A stretch of 5,659 nt of DNA from an uncultured Collinsella sp. GTDB lineage: Bacteria; Actinomycetota; Coriobacteriia; Coriobacteriales; Coriobacteriaceae. Positions within the stretch are counted from its first letter, which is position 1, and each line of letters begins with the position of its first letter. Below are positions 1-4,761 of the stretch, piece by piece. The stretch covers positions 1-5,659 of the forward strand of contig CAKTUC010000069.1 in the NCBI GenBank assembly GCA_934617135.1, in the 5' to 3' direction. The notes under the pieces are model-generated. The model was given only the letters and a program-made list of their open reading frames with translations, was not told the DNA's origin and made no database searches. The translations under genes and the position numbers were made by a program.

Positions 1-767
1 GCCTCGGTCAGGCGCAAGAAGACCAAGCCGTTGACAGCAATAAGGCCGAGCTTTTTACCTGCGTAATCGCGGATGGTCTCGTCCAGGCGACTGATGCCCT
101 CAGCGCCACCGTCGGCCAGGGTGACAACCTCGCCGGCAAGACCACGGTGCGAGAGCTCGTCGGTAAAGGCCTCGGCACGCTCACGACGGACGGGGCTGTC
201 GTCGCTTGCCTCGGTGAGCAGGCACAGGCGCTCGCTACCCGCGGCAGCCAGGGCGTCGACCAGGCCGGCGACGAGCTCGCGGTTGTTAGACGTCACCAGA
301 TCGATGCCGCCGTCCTCGATGTCGCGGTCGAGCAACACGACCGGCAGGCGCCCCGCAGCTGCGGCGATCGCCTCGTCGTTGCCGCCGCAGGTGTTGACGA
401 CCAAGCCATCCACGCCCGCATCGATAAGCCTGGTGAGCGACTCGGCCTCCTTGGCAGGGTCGTTGCCGCTGATGGCCGTCATAAGCGAGCAGCCGCGCGC
501 GGCGGCGCTGGCGGAAAGGCCCTCGAGCATGGCGCTCGAGAAGGGGTTGGCGATGTCGGCCAGAATCACGCCGATGAGGTTGGTACGCGAACTGCGCAGG
601 TTGCGCGCGGCGGCACGGGGACGATAGCCGGTGCGCTCGATGACCTCGGCAATGCGGGCGCGGGTCTCCTCGGTCATCTGACCGGGACGGTTGTTGAGGT
701 AGCGCGAAACGGTGGCCGGGCTCACGCCCGCCTCGGCGGCAATGTCCTTGATTCTCATATGCGCCAT
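1..767 (-). CDS. LacI-family transcriptional repressor, C-terminus cut off by window edge
   Basis: This is a DNA-binding repressor with a sugar-binding-protein-like sensor domain; 255 codons are visible and the C-terminus lies beyond base 1. I translated it by hand. The N-terminus reads MAHMRIKDIAAEAGVSPATV followed by SRYLNN, the classic LacI helix-turn-helix (about residues 5-26). A hinge ARNLRSSRTNLIG follows (about 54-66), then the start of the periplasmic-binding-protein-like core, VILADIANPFSS (67-78). The start at 767 is preceded on the minus strand by GAGGGG about 4 bases away; an in-frame ATG at 758 is possible but less well spaced. It is divergent from the KDG kinase, and CpG-centred operators of the LacI type lie between them, so it probably represses the kinase-aldolase operon and the two other promoters carrying the same site. 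The inducer is unknown; KDG or KDPG is a reasonable guess. Family call is secure; the regulon is inferred. Confidence 0.93.
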   Translation of the reverse strand, partial: MAHMRIKDIAAEAGVSPATVSRYLNNRPGQMTEETRARIAEVIERTGYRPRAAARNLRSSRTNLIGVILADIANPFSSAMLEGLSASAAARGCSLMTAISGNDPAKEAESLTRLIDAGVDGLVVNTCGGNDEAIAAAAGRLPVVLLDRDIEDGGIDLVTSNNRELVAGLVDALAAAGSERLCLLTEASDDSPVRRERAEAFTDELSHRGLAGEVVTLADGGAEGISRLDETIRDYAGKKLGLIAVNGLVFLRLTE

Positions 768-832
768 AGCGCCCCTCGTTTCCCATGTGTCGGCAATCTT
801 AGCCATTTTAGGCATTTTTTTAAAAATCTCGC

Positions 833-859
833 TTGCAAAACGCTGTAGGTGAGTATACT
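833..859 (+). promoter_or_regulatory. Promoter of the KDG kinase-aldolase operon
   Basis: TTGCAA (833-838) and TATACT (854-859) form a sigma-A-like pair with a 15-bp spacer. The same hexamers with the same 15-bp spacing recur at 4707-4733 before the membrane-protein gene, each followed closely by the same operator, which supports the assignment. Transcription would start near 866. The -10 lies in a GTATAC palindrome, so a minus-strand -10 for the lacI gene could overlap it, but I see no matching minus-strand -35 and do not call one. Confidence 0.7.
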
Positions 860-870
860 ACAACTCGAAA

Positions 871-897
871 CGAAACCGATTTCGTAAACCGATTTCG
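871..897 (+). promoter_or_regulatory. Tandem LacI-type operator at the kinase promoter
   Basis: CGAAACCGATTTCG (871-884) is a near-palindrome centred on CpG, as LacI-family proteins with an intercalating hinge leucine prefer. A second copy follows, GTAAACCGATTTCG (884-897). The two arise from a 13-bp tandem repeat, AAACCGATTTCGT then AAACCGATTTCGG (873-898). The site starts about 12 bases downstream of the -10, a position where bound repressor would block initiation. The 14-mer occurs again at 4618-4631 (minus) and 4744-4757 (plus). The likely binder is the adjacent LacI protein. Confidence 0.8.
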
Positions 898-901
898 GCA
901 A

Positions 902-959
902 GCGTTGGCACGGAGGTGCAGAGATGCACCCTACCGTCTTGGCACCTCCGTGCCAACGC
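902..959 (+). ncRNA. Conserved 5'-leader hairpin (element A), kinase copy
   Basis: Perfect 18-bp inverted repeat: arms 902-919 (GCGTTGGCACGGAGGTGC) and 942-959, enclosing a 22-base loop (920-941). The loop can add a short inner stem, GAGA (921-924) with TCTT (937-940), leaving the apical core GCACCCTACC (926-935). A second copy at 4762-4819 has a different stem sequence but the same stem length, loop length and loop core, so base pairing has been conserved. It lies in the 5' leader between operator and kinase start and has no U-run after it, so it is not an ordinary terminator. A protein- or ligand-binding RNA element, or an mRNA-stability element, is possible. The 5' arm carries GGAGG, a ribosome-binding-like sequence hidden in the stem. 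Confidence 0.75.
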
Positions 960-1002
960 CATATCAAAGGTGTACGCACAAGCAAGAAGGAGCTACGCGA
1001 CC

Positions 1003-2037
1003 ATGGGTAAAACGGTTCTTACCTTCGGCGAGATCATGATGAGGCTCTCGCCCAAAGATCACCTGCGTATTGAGCAGGCCACCGAGTTCGACGTCCGCTA
1101 CGGTGGCGCCGAGGCCAACACCGCGCTTTCCCTGGCCTACCAGGGCGACAAGGCCGCTTACGTCTCCGTCGTTCCGGCTAACCGCCTGGGCGAGTGCGCC
1201 CTGCGCTCGCTGAAGGTCTACGACGTCGACACCACGCGCGTCGTGCGTCAGGGCGACCGTCTTGGCTCCTATGTGTTTGAGGTCGGCGCCTCGCAGCGCG
1301 GCAACGGCTGCGTCTACGACCGCAAGTACTCGGCCATCAACATGGCCAAGCGCGACGTCTTTGACTGGGACGAGATCCTCAAGGGCATCGACGTCTTCTA
1401 CTTCTCTGGCGTGACGCCCGCCGTCTCCGACGAGATGGCCGCCGCCTGCAAGGACGCTCTCACCGCTTGCCGTGCCAAGGGCATCACCACCGTGTGCGAC
1501 GTTAACTACCGCGGCAAGATGTGGTCGCCCGAGAAGTCGCAGGCAACCATGAAGGAGCTCCTGCCGCTCGTCGACATCTGCATCGCCAACGACGAGGACG
1601 CACCTGCCGGCCTCGGCATGACCTGCGTCTCCGGCTCCCTTGCCCACGGCATCGAAGAGCGCGACACCTACGTCGAGATGGCCCGTCAGATCTGCGCCGA
1701 GTACGGCTGCAAGAAGGTCGCCTCGGTCGTCCGCAACATCTCCTGCGTCGAGCGCTCCATCTGGATGGGCATGCTCTACGACGCCGAGAGCGGCGAGCAC
1801 TGGTTCTCCCCTGCTCACGACGTCCACGTGCTCGAGGGCGTTGCCGCCGGCGACGCTTTCAACGCCGGCCTGGTCCATGCCCTCATCAACGACTTCGAGC
1901 CGCAGGATGCCGTCAACTACGCCATCGCCGCTTCGATCCTCAAGCTCACCATCAAGGGCGATTCCAACCTGGTGACCGCCGACGAGATCGCCGCTGTGGC
2001 CAACGCCGCCGACGGTGGCACCCGCGTCGCCCGTTAA
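1003..2037 (+). CDS. kdgK: 2-keto-3-deoxygluconate kinase (PfkB/ribokinase family)
   Basis: Cytosolic sugar kinase, 344 residues, predicted to convert KDG and ATP to 2-keto-3-deoxy-6-phosphogluconate. The N-terminus MGKTVLTFGEIMMRLSP is typical of PfkB kinases. The sugar-side signature is YGGAEANTALSLA (33-45). DVNYRGKMW (166-174) matches the DxNxRxxLW segment seen in KDG kinases. The C-terminal ATP-site motif is GVAAGDAFNAG (289-299) with catalytic Asp294; most relatives have GAGD, so AAGD is a mild variant. The ATG at 1003 is preceded by AAGGAG (987-992), 10 bases away. The frame stays open upstream to a GTG at 916, but that extension runs through the leader hairpin and lacks a good ribosome-binding site. 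The aldolase gene immediately downstream uses the product of this reaction, which supports KDG rather than fructose or ribose as substrate. Confidence 0.88.
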   Translation: MGKTVLTFGEIMMRLSPKDHLRIEQATEFDVRYGGAEANTALSLAYQGDKAAYVSVVPANRLGECALRSLKVYDVDTTRVVRQGDRLGSYVFEVGASQRGNGCVYDRKYSAINMAKRDVFDWDEILKGIDVFYFSGVTPAVSDEMAAACKDALTACRAKGITTVCDVNYRGKMWSPEKSQATMKELLPLVDICIANDEDAPAGLGMTCVSGSLAHGIEERDTYVEMARQICAEYGCKKVASVVRNISCVERSIWMGMLYDAESGEHWFSPAHDVHVLEGVAAGDAFNAGLVHALINDFEPQDAVNYAIAASILKLTIKGDSNLVTADEIAAVANAADGGTRVAR

Positions 2038-2052
2038 TTCGTTCCCCATTCC

Positions 2053-2092
2053 GCGGGCTGCAGTTTCCCATACCCATACCTCTGCAGCCCGC
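2053..2092 (+). other. Stem-loop in the kinase-aldolase spacer
   Basis: Perfect 11-bp stem GCGGGCTGCAG (2053-2063) with CTGCAGCCCGC (2082-2092) and an 18-base loop TTTCCCATACCCATACCT. No T-run follows, so it is not a standard terminator. It could be a processing or mRNA-stability hairpin protecting the kinase message. The loop segment ACCCATACC resembles the invariant ACCCTACC of element A, and it lies 17 bases before element B, much as element A precedes element B at the membrane-protein gene. The relationship is suggestive only. Confidence 0.6.
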
Positions 2093-2109
2093 TCCCCGAT
2101 TCCTCCGGT

Positions 2110-2249
2110 CGGGCAAAACCACCAGTCCCATTCCGGTTTTGCCTGGCATTTCCTACACGACTGGTCGCGCAGCCGGTTTTGGAATTGCTTGTGACCCCAA
2201 GCAGTGCCTCCGATAACCAGTCCAAAACCGGCTCATGACCAGCCCTTTT
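2110..2249 (+). ncRNA. Riboswitch-like structured leader element (element B), aldolase copy
   Basis: Candidate cis-regulatory RNA. Hairpin P1 pairs 2110-2120 with 2135-2145 (core GGCAAAACC/GGTTTTGCC). Its loop segment CCAGTC (2122-2127) can pair with GACTGG (2159-2164) as a pseudoknot. Stem P3 pairs 2171-2183 with 2221-2233 (13 bp, core GCCGGTTTTGG). Within it an inner hairpin pairs 2186-2191 with 2198-2203, followed by conserved TGCCTCCGATAACC (2205-2218). An outer stem CTGGTC (2161-2166)/GACCAG (2237-2242) is followed by CCCTTTT (2243-2249), like a terminator. The outer stem and the pseudoknot share 2161-2164, so they exclude each other. The blocks CAGTCCCATTCCGG and AGCAGTGCCTCCGATAACC are identical in the copy at 4843-4972, while the stems differ but still pair. 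I do not recognise a characterised riboswitch; a Collinsella-1 RNA motif has been described, but I cannot recall its consensus to compare. Confidence 0.75.
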
Positions 2250-2292
2250 AGCAATTACGCGCATCCGCGCGCCGCACATCGAAAGGAACATC

Positions 2293-2934
2293 ATGTTCGA
2301 TCAGTTCTACACCACGCTTGAGTCCCTGGGCATCGTGCCGGTCGTCGTGCTCGATAAGGTCGAGGACGCCGCTCCGCTCGCCCATGCCCTGATGGCCGCC
2401 GGCATGAAGTCCGCCGAGGTCACCTTCCGCACCGCTTGCGCCGCCGAGTGCATCGCCGCCATGGCCGAGGCCGAGCCCGAGATGTGCGTGGGCGCCGGCA
2501 CCGTCCTGACCGTCGAGCAGGTTGAGCAGGCCCGTGCCGCCGGCGCCAAGTTCATCGTCTCCCCGGGCTACAACGAGGACGTCGTCAAGCACTGCATCGA
2601 CATCGACCTGCCCGTGCTGCCCGGCACCGTGACCCCCTCCGAGGTCACCGCCGCCGTCAACCTGGGCCTCAAGGTTACCAAGTTCTTCCCCGCGGCTCAG
2701 TACGGCGGTCTTAACACCATCAAGGCCCTCGCCGCTCCGTTTGTCGGTCACCGCTTTATGCCCACCGGCGGCGTGAGCACCGCTAACGTCGAGGAGTACC
2801 TGAGCTCCTCCGCCATCATCGCCTGTGGCGGCACCTGGATGGTCAAGCCGGCCCTGTTCGCCGACGGCGACTTCTCCAAGGTCGAGCAGATCGCCCGCGA
2901 GGCCATGGACGTCGTCAAGAAGGTCCGCGGCTAG
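2293..2934 (+). CDS. eda: KDPG aldolase (2-keto-3-deoxy-6-phosphogluconate aldolase)
   Basis: Class I aldolase of 213 residues, the usual length of bacterial Eda. It splits KDPG into pyruvate and glyceraldehyde-3-phosphate; many relatives also act on 4-hydroxy-2-oxoglutarate. Visible family motifs are GIVPVVVLD near the N-terminus, AEVTFRT with catalytic Glu42, CVGAGTVLT (65-73), IVSPG (88-92), LPGTVTPSE (109-117), the Schiff-base lysine in KFFPA (Lys130), RFMPTGGVS (154-162) and CGGTWMV (168-174). The ATG at 2293 follows AAAGGA (2282-2287) by 5 bases. It is the second gene of the kinase operon, 255 bases downstream, with element B and no obvious promoter in between. The layout suggests read-through from the kinase promoter tuned by element B. 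A strong terminator closes the operon at 2957-2986. Confidence 0.93.
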   Translation: MFDQFYTTLESLGIVPVVVLDKVEDAAPLAHALMAAGMKSAEVTFRTACAAECIAAMAEAEPEMCVGAGTVLTVEQVEQARAAGAKFIVSPGYNEDVVKHCIDIDLPVLPGTVTPSEVTAAVNLGLKVTKFFPAAQYGGLNTIKALAAPFVGHRFMPTGGVSTANVEEYLSSSAIIACGGTWMVKPALFADGDFSKVEQIAREAMDVVKKVRG

Positions 2935-2956
2935 TAAGTTGCTCTCTATCGTGGGG

Positions 2957-2986
2957 GGGGCGCGACCTAGACCGCGCCCCTTTTTT
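2957..2986 (+). terminator. Rho-independent terminator of the kinase-aldolase operon
   Basis: An 8-bp all-GC stem GGGGCGCG (2957-2964)/CGCGCCCC (2973-2980), an 8-base loop and six T residues (2981-2986), starting 23 bases after the aldolase stop codon. This is a textbook intrinsic terminator in the right place and orientation. Confidence 0.93.
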
Positions 2987-2987
2987 G

Positions 2988-3089
2988 AAGCGGCTCGGAA
3001 GCGTGCCGTTTCCGTCACGGACAAGAACCGAAACCGTCTTGTATGCTGATAGAACGTGACGGAAGCGACACGCCCCCGAGCCGCTTTTT
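2988..3089 (+). repeat. Long imperfect hairpin with T-run after the terminator
   Basis: Nested inverted repeats. AAGCGGCTCGG (2988-2998) pairs with 3076-3086; GCGTG (3001-3005) pairs with 3069-3073; 3007-3019 pairs with 3055-3067 with one G-T wobble. Inside, ACAAGA (3021-3026) pairs with TCTTGT (3037-3042). Five T residues end the right arm (3085-3089). It could be a back-up terminator or an intergenic palindromic repeat. I see no ORF in it that looks real. Confidence 0.6.
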
Positions 3090-3135
3090 CTTGACCGATT
3101 AAACTCTTCAACATAGCCCAGAGCGCCAAAACAAA

Positions 3136-3197
3136 TGCGGTGCCGTCTGGAGGAATCGGCCCCTTGCTTCCGGTCTGTTCCTCCAAACGGCACCGCA
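3136..3197 (-). terminator. Probable terminator hairpin of the GntR gene
   Basis: A 20-bp inverted repeat, arms 3136-3155 (TGCGGTGCCGTCTGGAGGAA) and 3178-3197, with one non-Watson-Crick position (a G-T wobble on the minus-strand transcript) and a 22-base loop. Read on the minus strand it lies 41 bases beyond the GntR stop and is followed by TTTGTTTTGG, so it could terminate that transcript. The stem is longer than usual for an intrinsic terminator, so it may instead be a dispersed intergenic repeat. Confidence 0.6.
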
Positions 3198-3216
3198 TAT
3201 TTGTGCCCCGGCCATG

Positions 3217-3234
3217 CCGCAACTTATGAGGGGA
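3217..3234 (+). repeat. Short repeat unit related to the 3982-4064 palindrome
   Basis: CCGCAACTTATGAGGGGA sits just past the GntR stop codon. The same core, with one or two changes, appears at 4050-4066 (plus strand) and on the minus strand at about 3982-3996. The GntR gene is therefore flanked on both sides by copies of this short sequence. Function unknown. Confidence 0.5.
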
Positions 3235-3238
3235 TAGA

Positions 3239-3931
3239 TTAGATGGACGAGCCTTTGGGCAGCTCGAAGTAATCGGGATGCAGGGCGATAACTGGGCCCT
3301 GCTCTTCGGGCATCAGATGCAGATGCGTCTGCGCCAGATAGCTCGCCGCATCGGTGTCGCCTTCCTTAATGGCCTCCAAAATTCGGCGGTGTTGCCGACG
3401 AATCGGCTCCCAATCCAGATCCTGCGACACCGCACGCAGCCAGTTATAGCGCTCAAAATGCGTGTTGATGCTCTTCATCCAATCCCACAGCATGTGGCGG
3501 CCGGCAATCTCAAAGCACGTCTCGTGAAATAGATTGTCCAGATCAAAGAAGCGACGCGTCTCACTGTGGTCGAGCGACTCGGACTCGGCGAGAATCTGCT
3601 CGAGCCGGCGCTTTTGCTCGGGCGTGGCAGCCGAGCAGCACTTGATCAGCACGCTTCTCTCGAGCTTCTCACGCAGAAAACAGGCGTTCTCGGCGCGTTC
3701 CATGCTAATTTTTGAGACATAGGTACCGCTTTTAGGGCGCGTTTCCACCAGCTCCTGCTCGCGCAGGCGCACAAAGGACTCGCGGATGGGCGTGCGGCCG
3801 ATCCCCGTCTCCTTTTCCAGACCAATCGCCGAAAGGCGCGTGCCGGGCTTGAGCTCGGCATAGATGATCTTGGAGCGCAATGCGTTGTATGCCTGGTCTT
3901 GCAGACTCTGATAATGCTGGTGCTGTTCCAT
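3239..3931 (-). CDS. GntR-family transcriptional regulator with FCD ligand-binding domain
   Basis: DNA-binding regulator of 230 residues. The N-terminal winged helix (about 8-75) contains LKPGTRLSAIGLEKETGIGR and TPIRESFVRLREQELVE, standard for GntR proteins. The C-terminal helical FCD domain (about 80-205) keeps the metal-binding pattern: Asp132 and His136 in DNLFHE, His181 in RRQHRRIL, and His203 in LAQTHLHL. FCD regulators commonly sense small carboxylates or sugar acids, which fits the neighbouring KDG genes, but nothing here shows its target. The start at 3931 has GAGGG 4 bases upstream on the minus strand; an in-frame ATG at 3988 lies inside an inverted repeat and lacks a ribosome-binding site. 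It lies downstream of the HIT gene in the same orientation, 143 bases away, and I find no convincing promoter of its own. Confidence 0.92.
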   Translation of the reverse strand: MEQHQHYQSLQDQAYNALRSKIIYAELKPGTRLSAIGLEKETGIGRTPIRESFVRLREQELVETRPKSGTYVSKISMERAENACFLREKLERSVLIKCCSAATPEQKRRLEQILAESESLDHSETRRFFDLDNLFHETCFEIAGRHMLWDWMKSINTHFERYNWLRAVSQDLDWEPIRRQHRRILEAIKEGDTDAASYLAQTHLHLMPEEQGPVIALHPDYFELPKGSSI

Positions 3932-3981
3932 AAAGCCCTCGGTTAGTCGAATACCACCATGCAATACTATCGCATCCCCCG

Positions 3982-4064
3982 CCCCCATAAGTTGCGGTGA
4001 AATAGGGACTGATGGCGCCGCTGGAGCCGCTAAACAGTCCGTATTTCACCGCTACTTATGAGGG
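3982..4064. repeat. Long inverted repeat between the HIT and GntR genes
   Basis: Two 30-base arms, 3982-4011 and 4035-4064, are inverted copies with 27 of 30 positions matching, around a 23-base centre (4012-4034). Arm cores are ATAAGTTGCGGTGAAATA and its counterpart. On neither strand is the hairpin followed by a clear T-run, so a terminator role is weak. It could be a REP/MITE-like palindrome or a processing site in a HIT-GntR co-transcript. The outer segment is shared with 3217-3234. Confidence 0.7.
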
Positions 4065-4074
4065 ACTAAGGGTT

Positions 4075-4509
4075 TTACAGGTTGGCGATGATTGCCTGGG
4101 CGATTTCGTCGTACTGAGCCGGCTCGAGCGTGACGCGACCGGGGTTCATGGCAAACACGTCACCAAACTCAAACGTGTCGTTCTTGTACTTGGGGACGAT
4201 ATGCACATGCAGATGATGCATGGTGTCGCCGTAAGCACCAAAGTTGATCTTGTCGGGGTTGAACGCCTTGTGCAGCGCGGCGGCAACGTGGCGGACATCT
4301 GCCATAAAGGCGGCGGCGTCTTCCTCGGACATGCAGGAGATGTCATCGACGTGCTGCTTGGAGGCCACGATTACGCGACCCTTGTGGCTCTGCTCCTTAA
4401 ACAAGATGAGCTTGCTGGCGGGCAGGTCGAGCATGGGGATGCCAAAGGCATCGACGAGCATGTTGTCGGTCCCGCACATGCAGTACGAACAATCGGTGTG
4501 CTGTTCCAT
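4075..4509 (-). CDS. HIT-family (histidine triad) nucleotide-binding protein
   Basis: Small cytosolic protein of 144 residues. The histidine-triad motif HLHVHIV (His99, His101, His103) is intact, in the context GDTMHHLHVHIVPKYKNDTF; the middle histidine attacks phosphate in this family. Members hydrolyse or transfer nucleoside phosphoramidates, dinucleotides or nucleotidyl-sugars. The N-terminus has DCSYCMCG (Cys7, Cys10, Cys12), a CxxC pair like the zinc site of some HIT proteins. The ATG at 4509 has AGAGGA 5 bases upstream on the minus strand. The frame is open further upstream to about 4647, but that part crosses the operator and promoter. The promoter carries the same LacI-type operator as the kinase, which links it to KDG metabolism for reasons the sequence does not show. 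Exact substrate unknown. Confidence 0.9.
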   Translation of the reverse strand: MEQHTDCSYCMCGTDNMLVDAFGIPMLDLPASKLILFKEQSHKGRVIVASKQHVDDISCMSEEDAAAFMADVRHVAAALHKAFNPDKINFGAYGDTMHHLHVHIVPKYKNDTFEFGDVFAMNPGRVTLEPAQYDEIAQAIIANL

Positions 4510-4617
4510 GGTGATCCTCTCGATCCGGGTGAAAGCGTTCGCCGCAATGCGACCGACGGGCGCAACCAAGCTGCCCGGCAGTCCACGACGAACACGCGAT
4601 GAGCTCTCCAACCGTTG

Positions 4618-4658
4618 CGAAATCGGTTTCGAGTATGTCCTTGCCATGATACCGCCAA
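4618..4658 (-). promoter_or_regulatory. HIT-gene promoter with LacI-type operator
   Basis: On the minus strand the 14-mer CGAAACCGATTTCG occupies 4631-4618, exactly matching the other two copies. Directly upstream is CATACT (4637-4632) as a -10 and TTGGCG (4658-4653) as a -35, spacer 15 bp. The operator would cover the transcription start. The leader to the HIT start is about 110 bases; neither element A nor element B is visible in it. The operator match is secure; the -10 and -35 are weaker than at the other two promoters. Confidence 0.72.
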
Positions 4659-4673
4659 CGAGTTGTTGCGATT

Positions 4674-4689
4674 AGGTGAACGTTCACCT
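4674..4689. promoter_or_regulatory. Perfect 16-bp palindrome between divergent promoters
   Basis: AGGTGAACGTTCACCT is perfectly self-complementary and centred on CpG. It lies between the HIT and membrane-protein promoters, 17 bases upstream of the latter's -35. It resembles a LacI-type operator but differs from the 14-mer used elsewhere, so a second regulator may bind here. It is followed by a T-rich tract (4689-4708); no plus-strand gene upstream needs a terminator, so an operator is the better reading. Confidence 0.55.
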
Positions 4690-4706
4690 TTTTATTATTT
4701 TTCTCT

Positions 4707-4733
4707 TTGCAAAAAGAATCCCGTGCGTATACT
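4707..4733 (+). promoter_or_regulatory. Promoter of the membrane-protein gene
   Basis: TTGCAA (4707-4712) and TATACT (4728-4733) with a 15-bp spacer, repeating the hexamers and spacing found at the kinase promoter. A T-rich tract lies immediately upstream. The leader to the start codon would be about 260 bases and includes the operator, element A and element B. Confidence 0.72.
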
Positions 4734-4743
4734 AAGGCTCAAA

Positions 4744-4757
4744 CGAAACCGATTTCG
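4744..4757 (+). promoter_or_regulatory. LacI-type operator at the membrane-protein promoter
   Basis: CGAAACCGATTTCG, identical to 871-884, begins 10 bases after the -10 end. Here it is single, without the 13-bp tandem duplication seen at the kinase. Its centre is 126 bp from the centre of the HIT operator. Confidence 0.8.
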
Positions 4758-4761
4758 TTAA

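Noticed and set aside
286..786. Minus-strand ORF (166 codons) over the repressor N-terminus
   Set aside because: It is a shifted frame of the LacI gene. The LacI frame gives HTH, hinge and core motifs, while this one gives an Arg/Gly/His-rich low-complexity product.
147..848. Plus-strand ORF (233 codons) antisense to the repressor
   Set aside because: No ribosome-binding site or family motif, and the composition is that of an antisense shadow.
902..959. Hairpin A as an intrinsic terminator or attenuator
   Set aside because: No U-run follows either copy; the stem is followed by ATATCAAAGG at the kinase and by mixed sequence at the membrane-protein gene.
916..1002. N-terminal extension of the kinase from GTG 916
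   Set aside because: It would place the hairpin inside the coding region and lacks a usable ribosome-binding site; the ATG at 1003 has AAGGAG and starts at the conserved PfkB N-terminus.
964..2049. Long minus-strand ORF (361 codons) opposite the KDG kinase
   Set aside because: It is the antisense shadow of a clear PfkB kinase in GC-rich DNA; its residues are dominated by G, A, V and D with no recognisable motif.
2988..3197. CRISPR-like array
   Set aside because: The repeats are inverted pairs of differing sequence, not direct repeats with regular spacers.
2248..3222. Minus-strand ORF (324 codons) opposite the aldolase
   Set aside because: It runs through a strong terminator and two hairpins antisense to a clear Eda; composition indicates a shadow.
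4012..4602. Plus-strand ORF (196 codons) opposite the HIT gene
   Set aside because: Antisense shadow of a gene with an intact histidine triad and a good ribosome-binding site.
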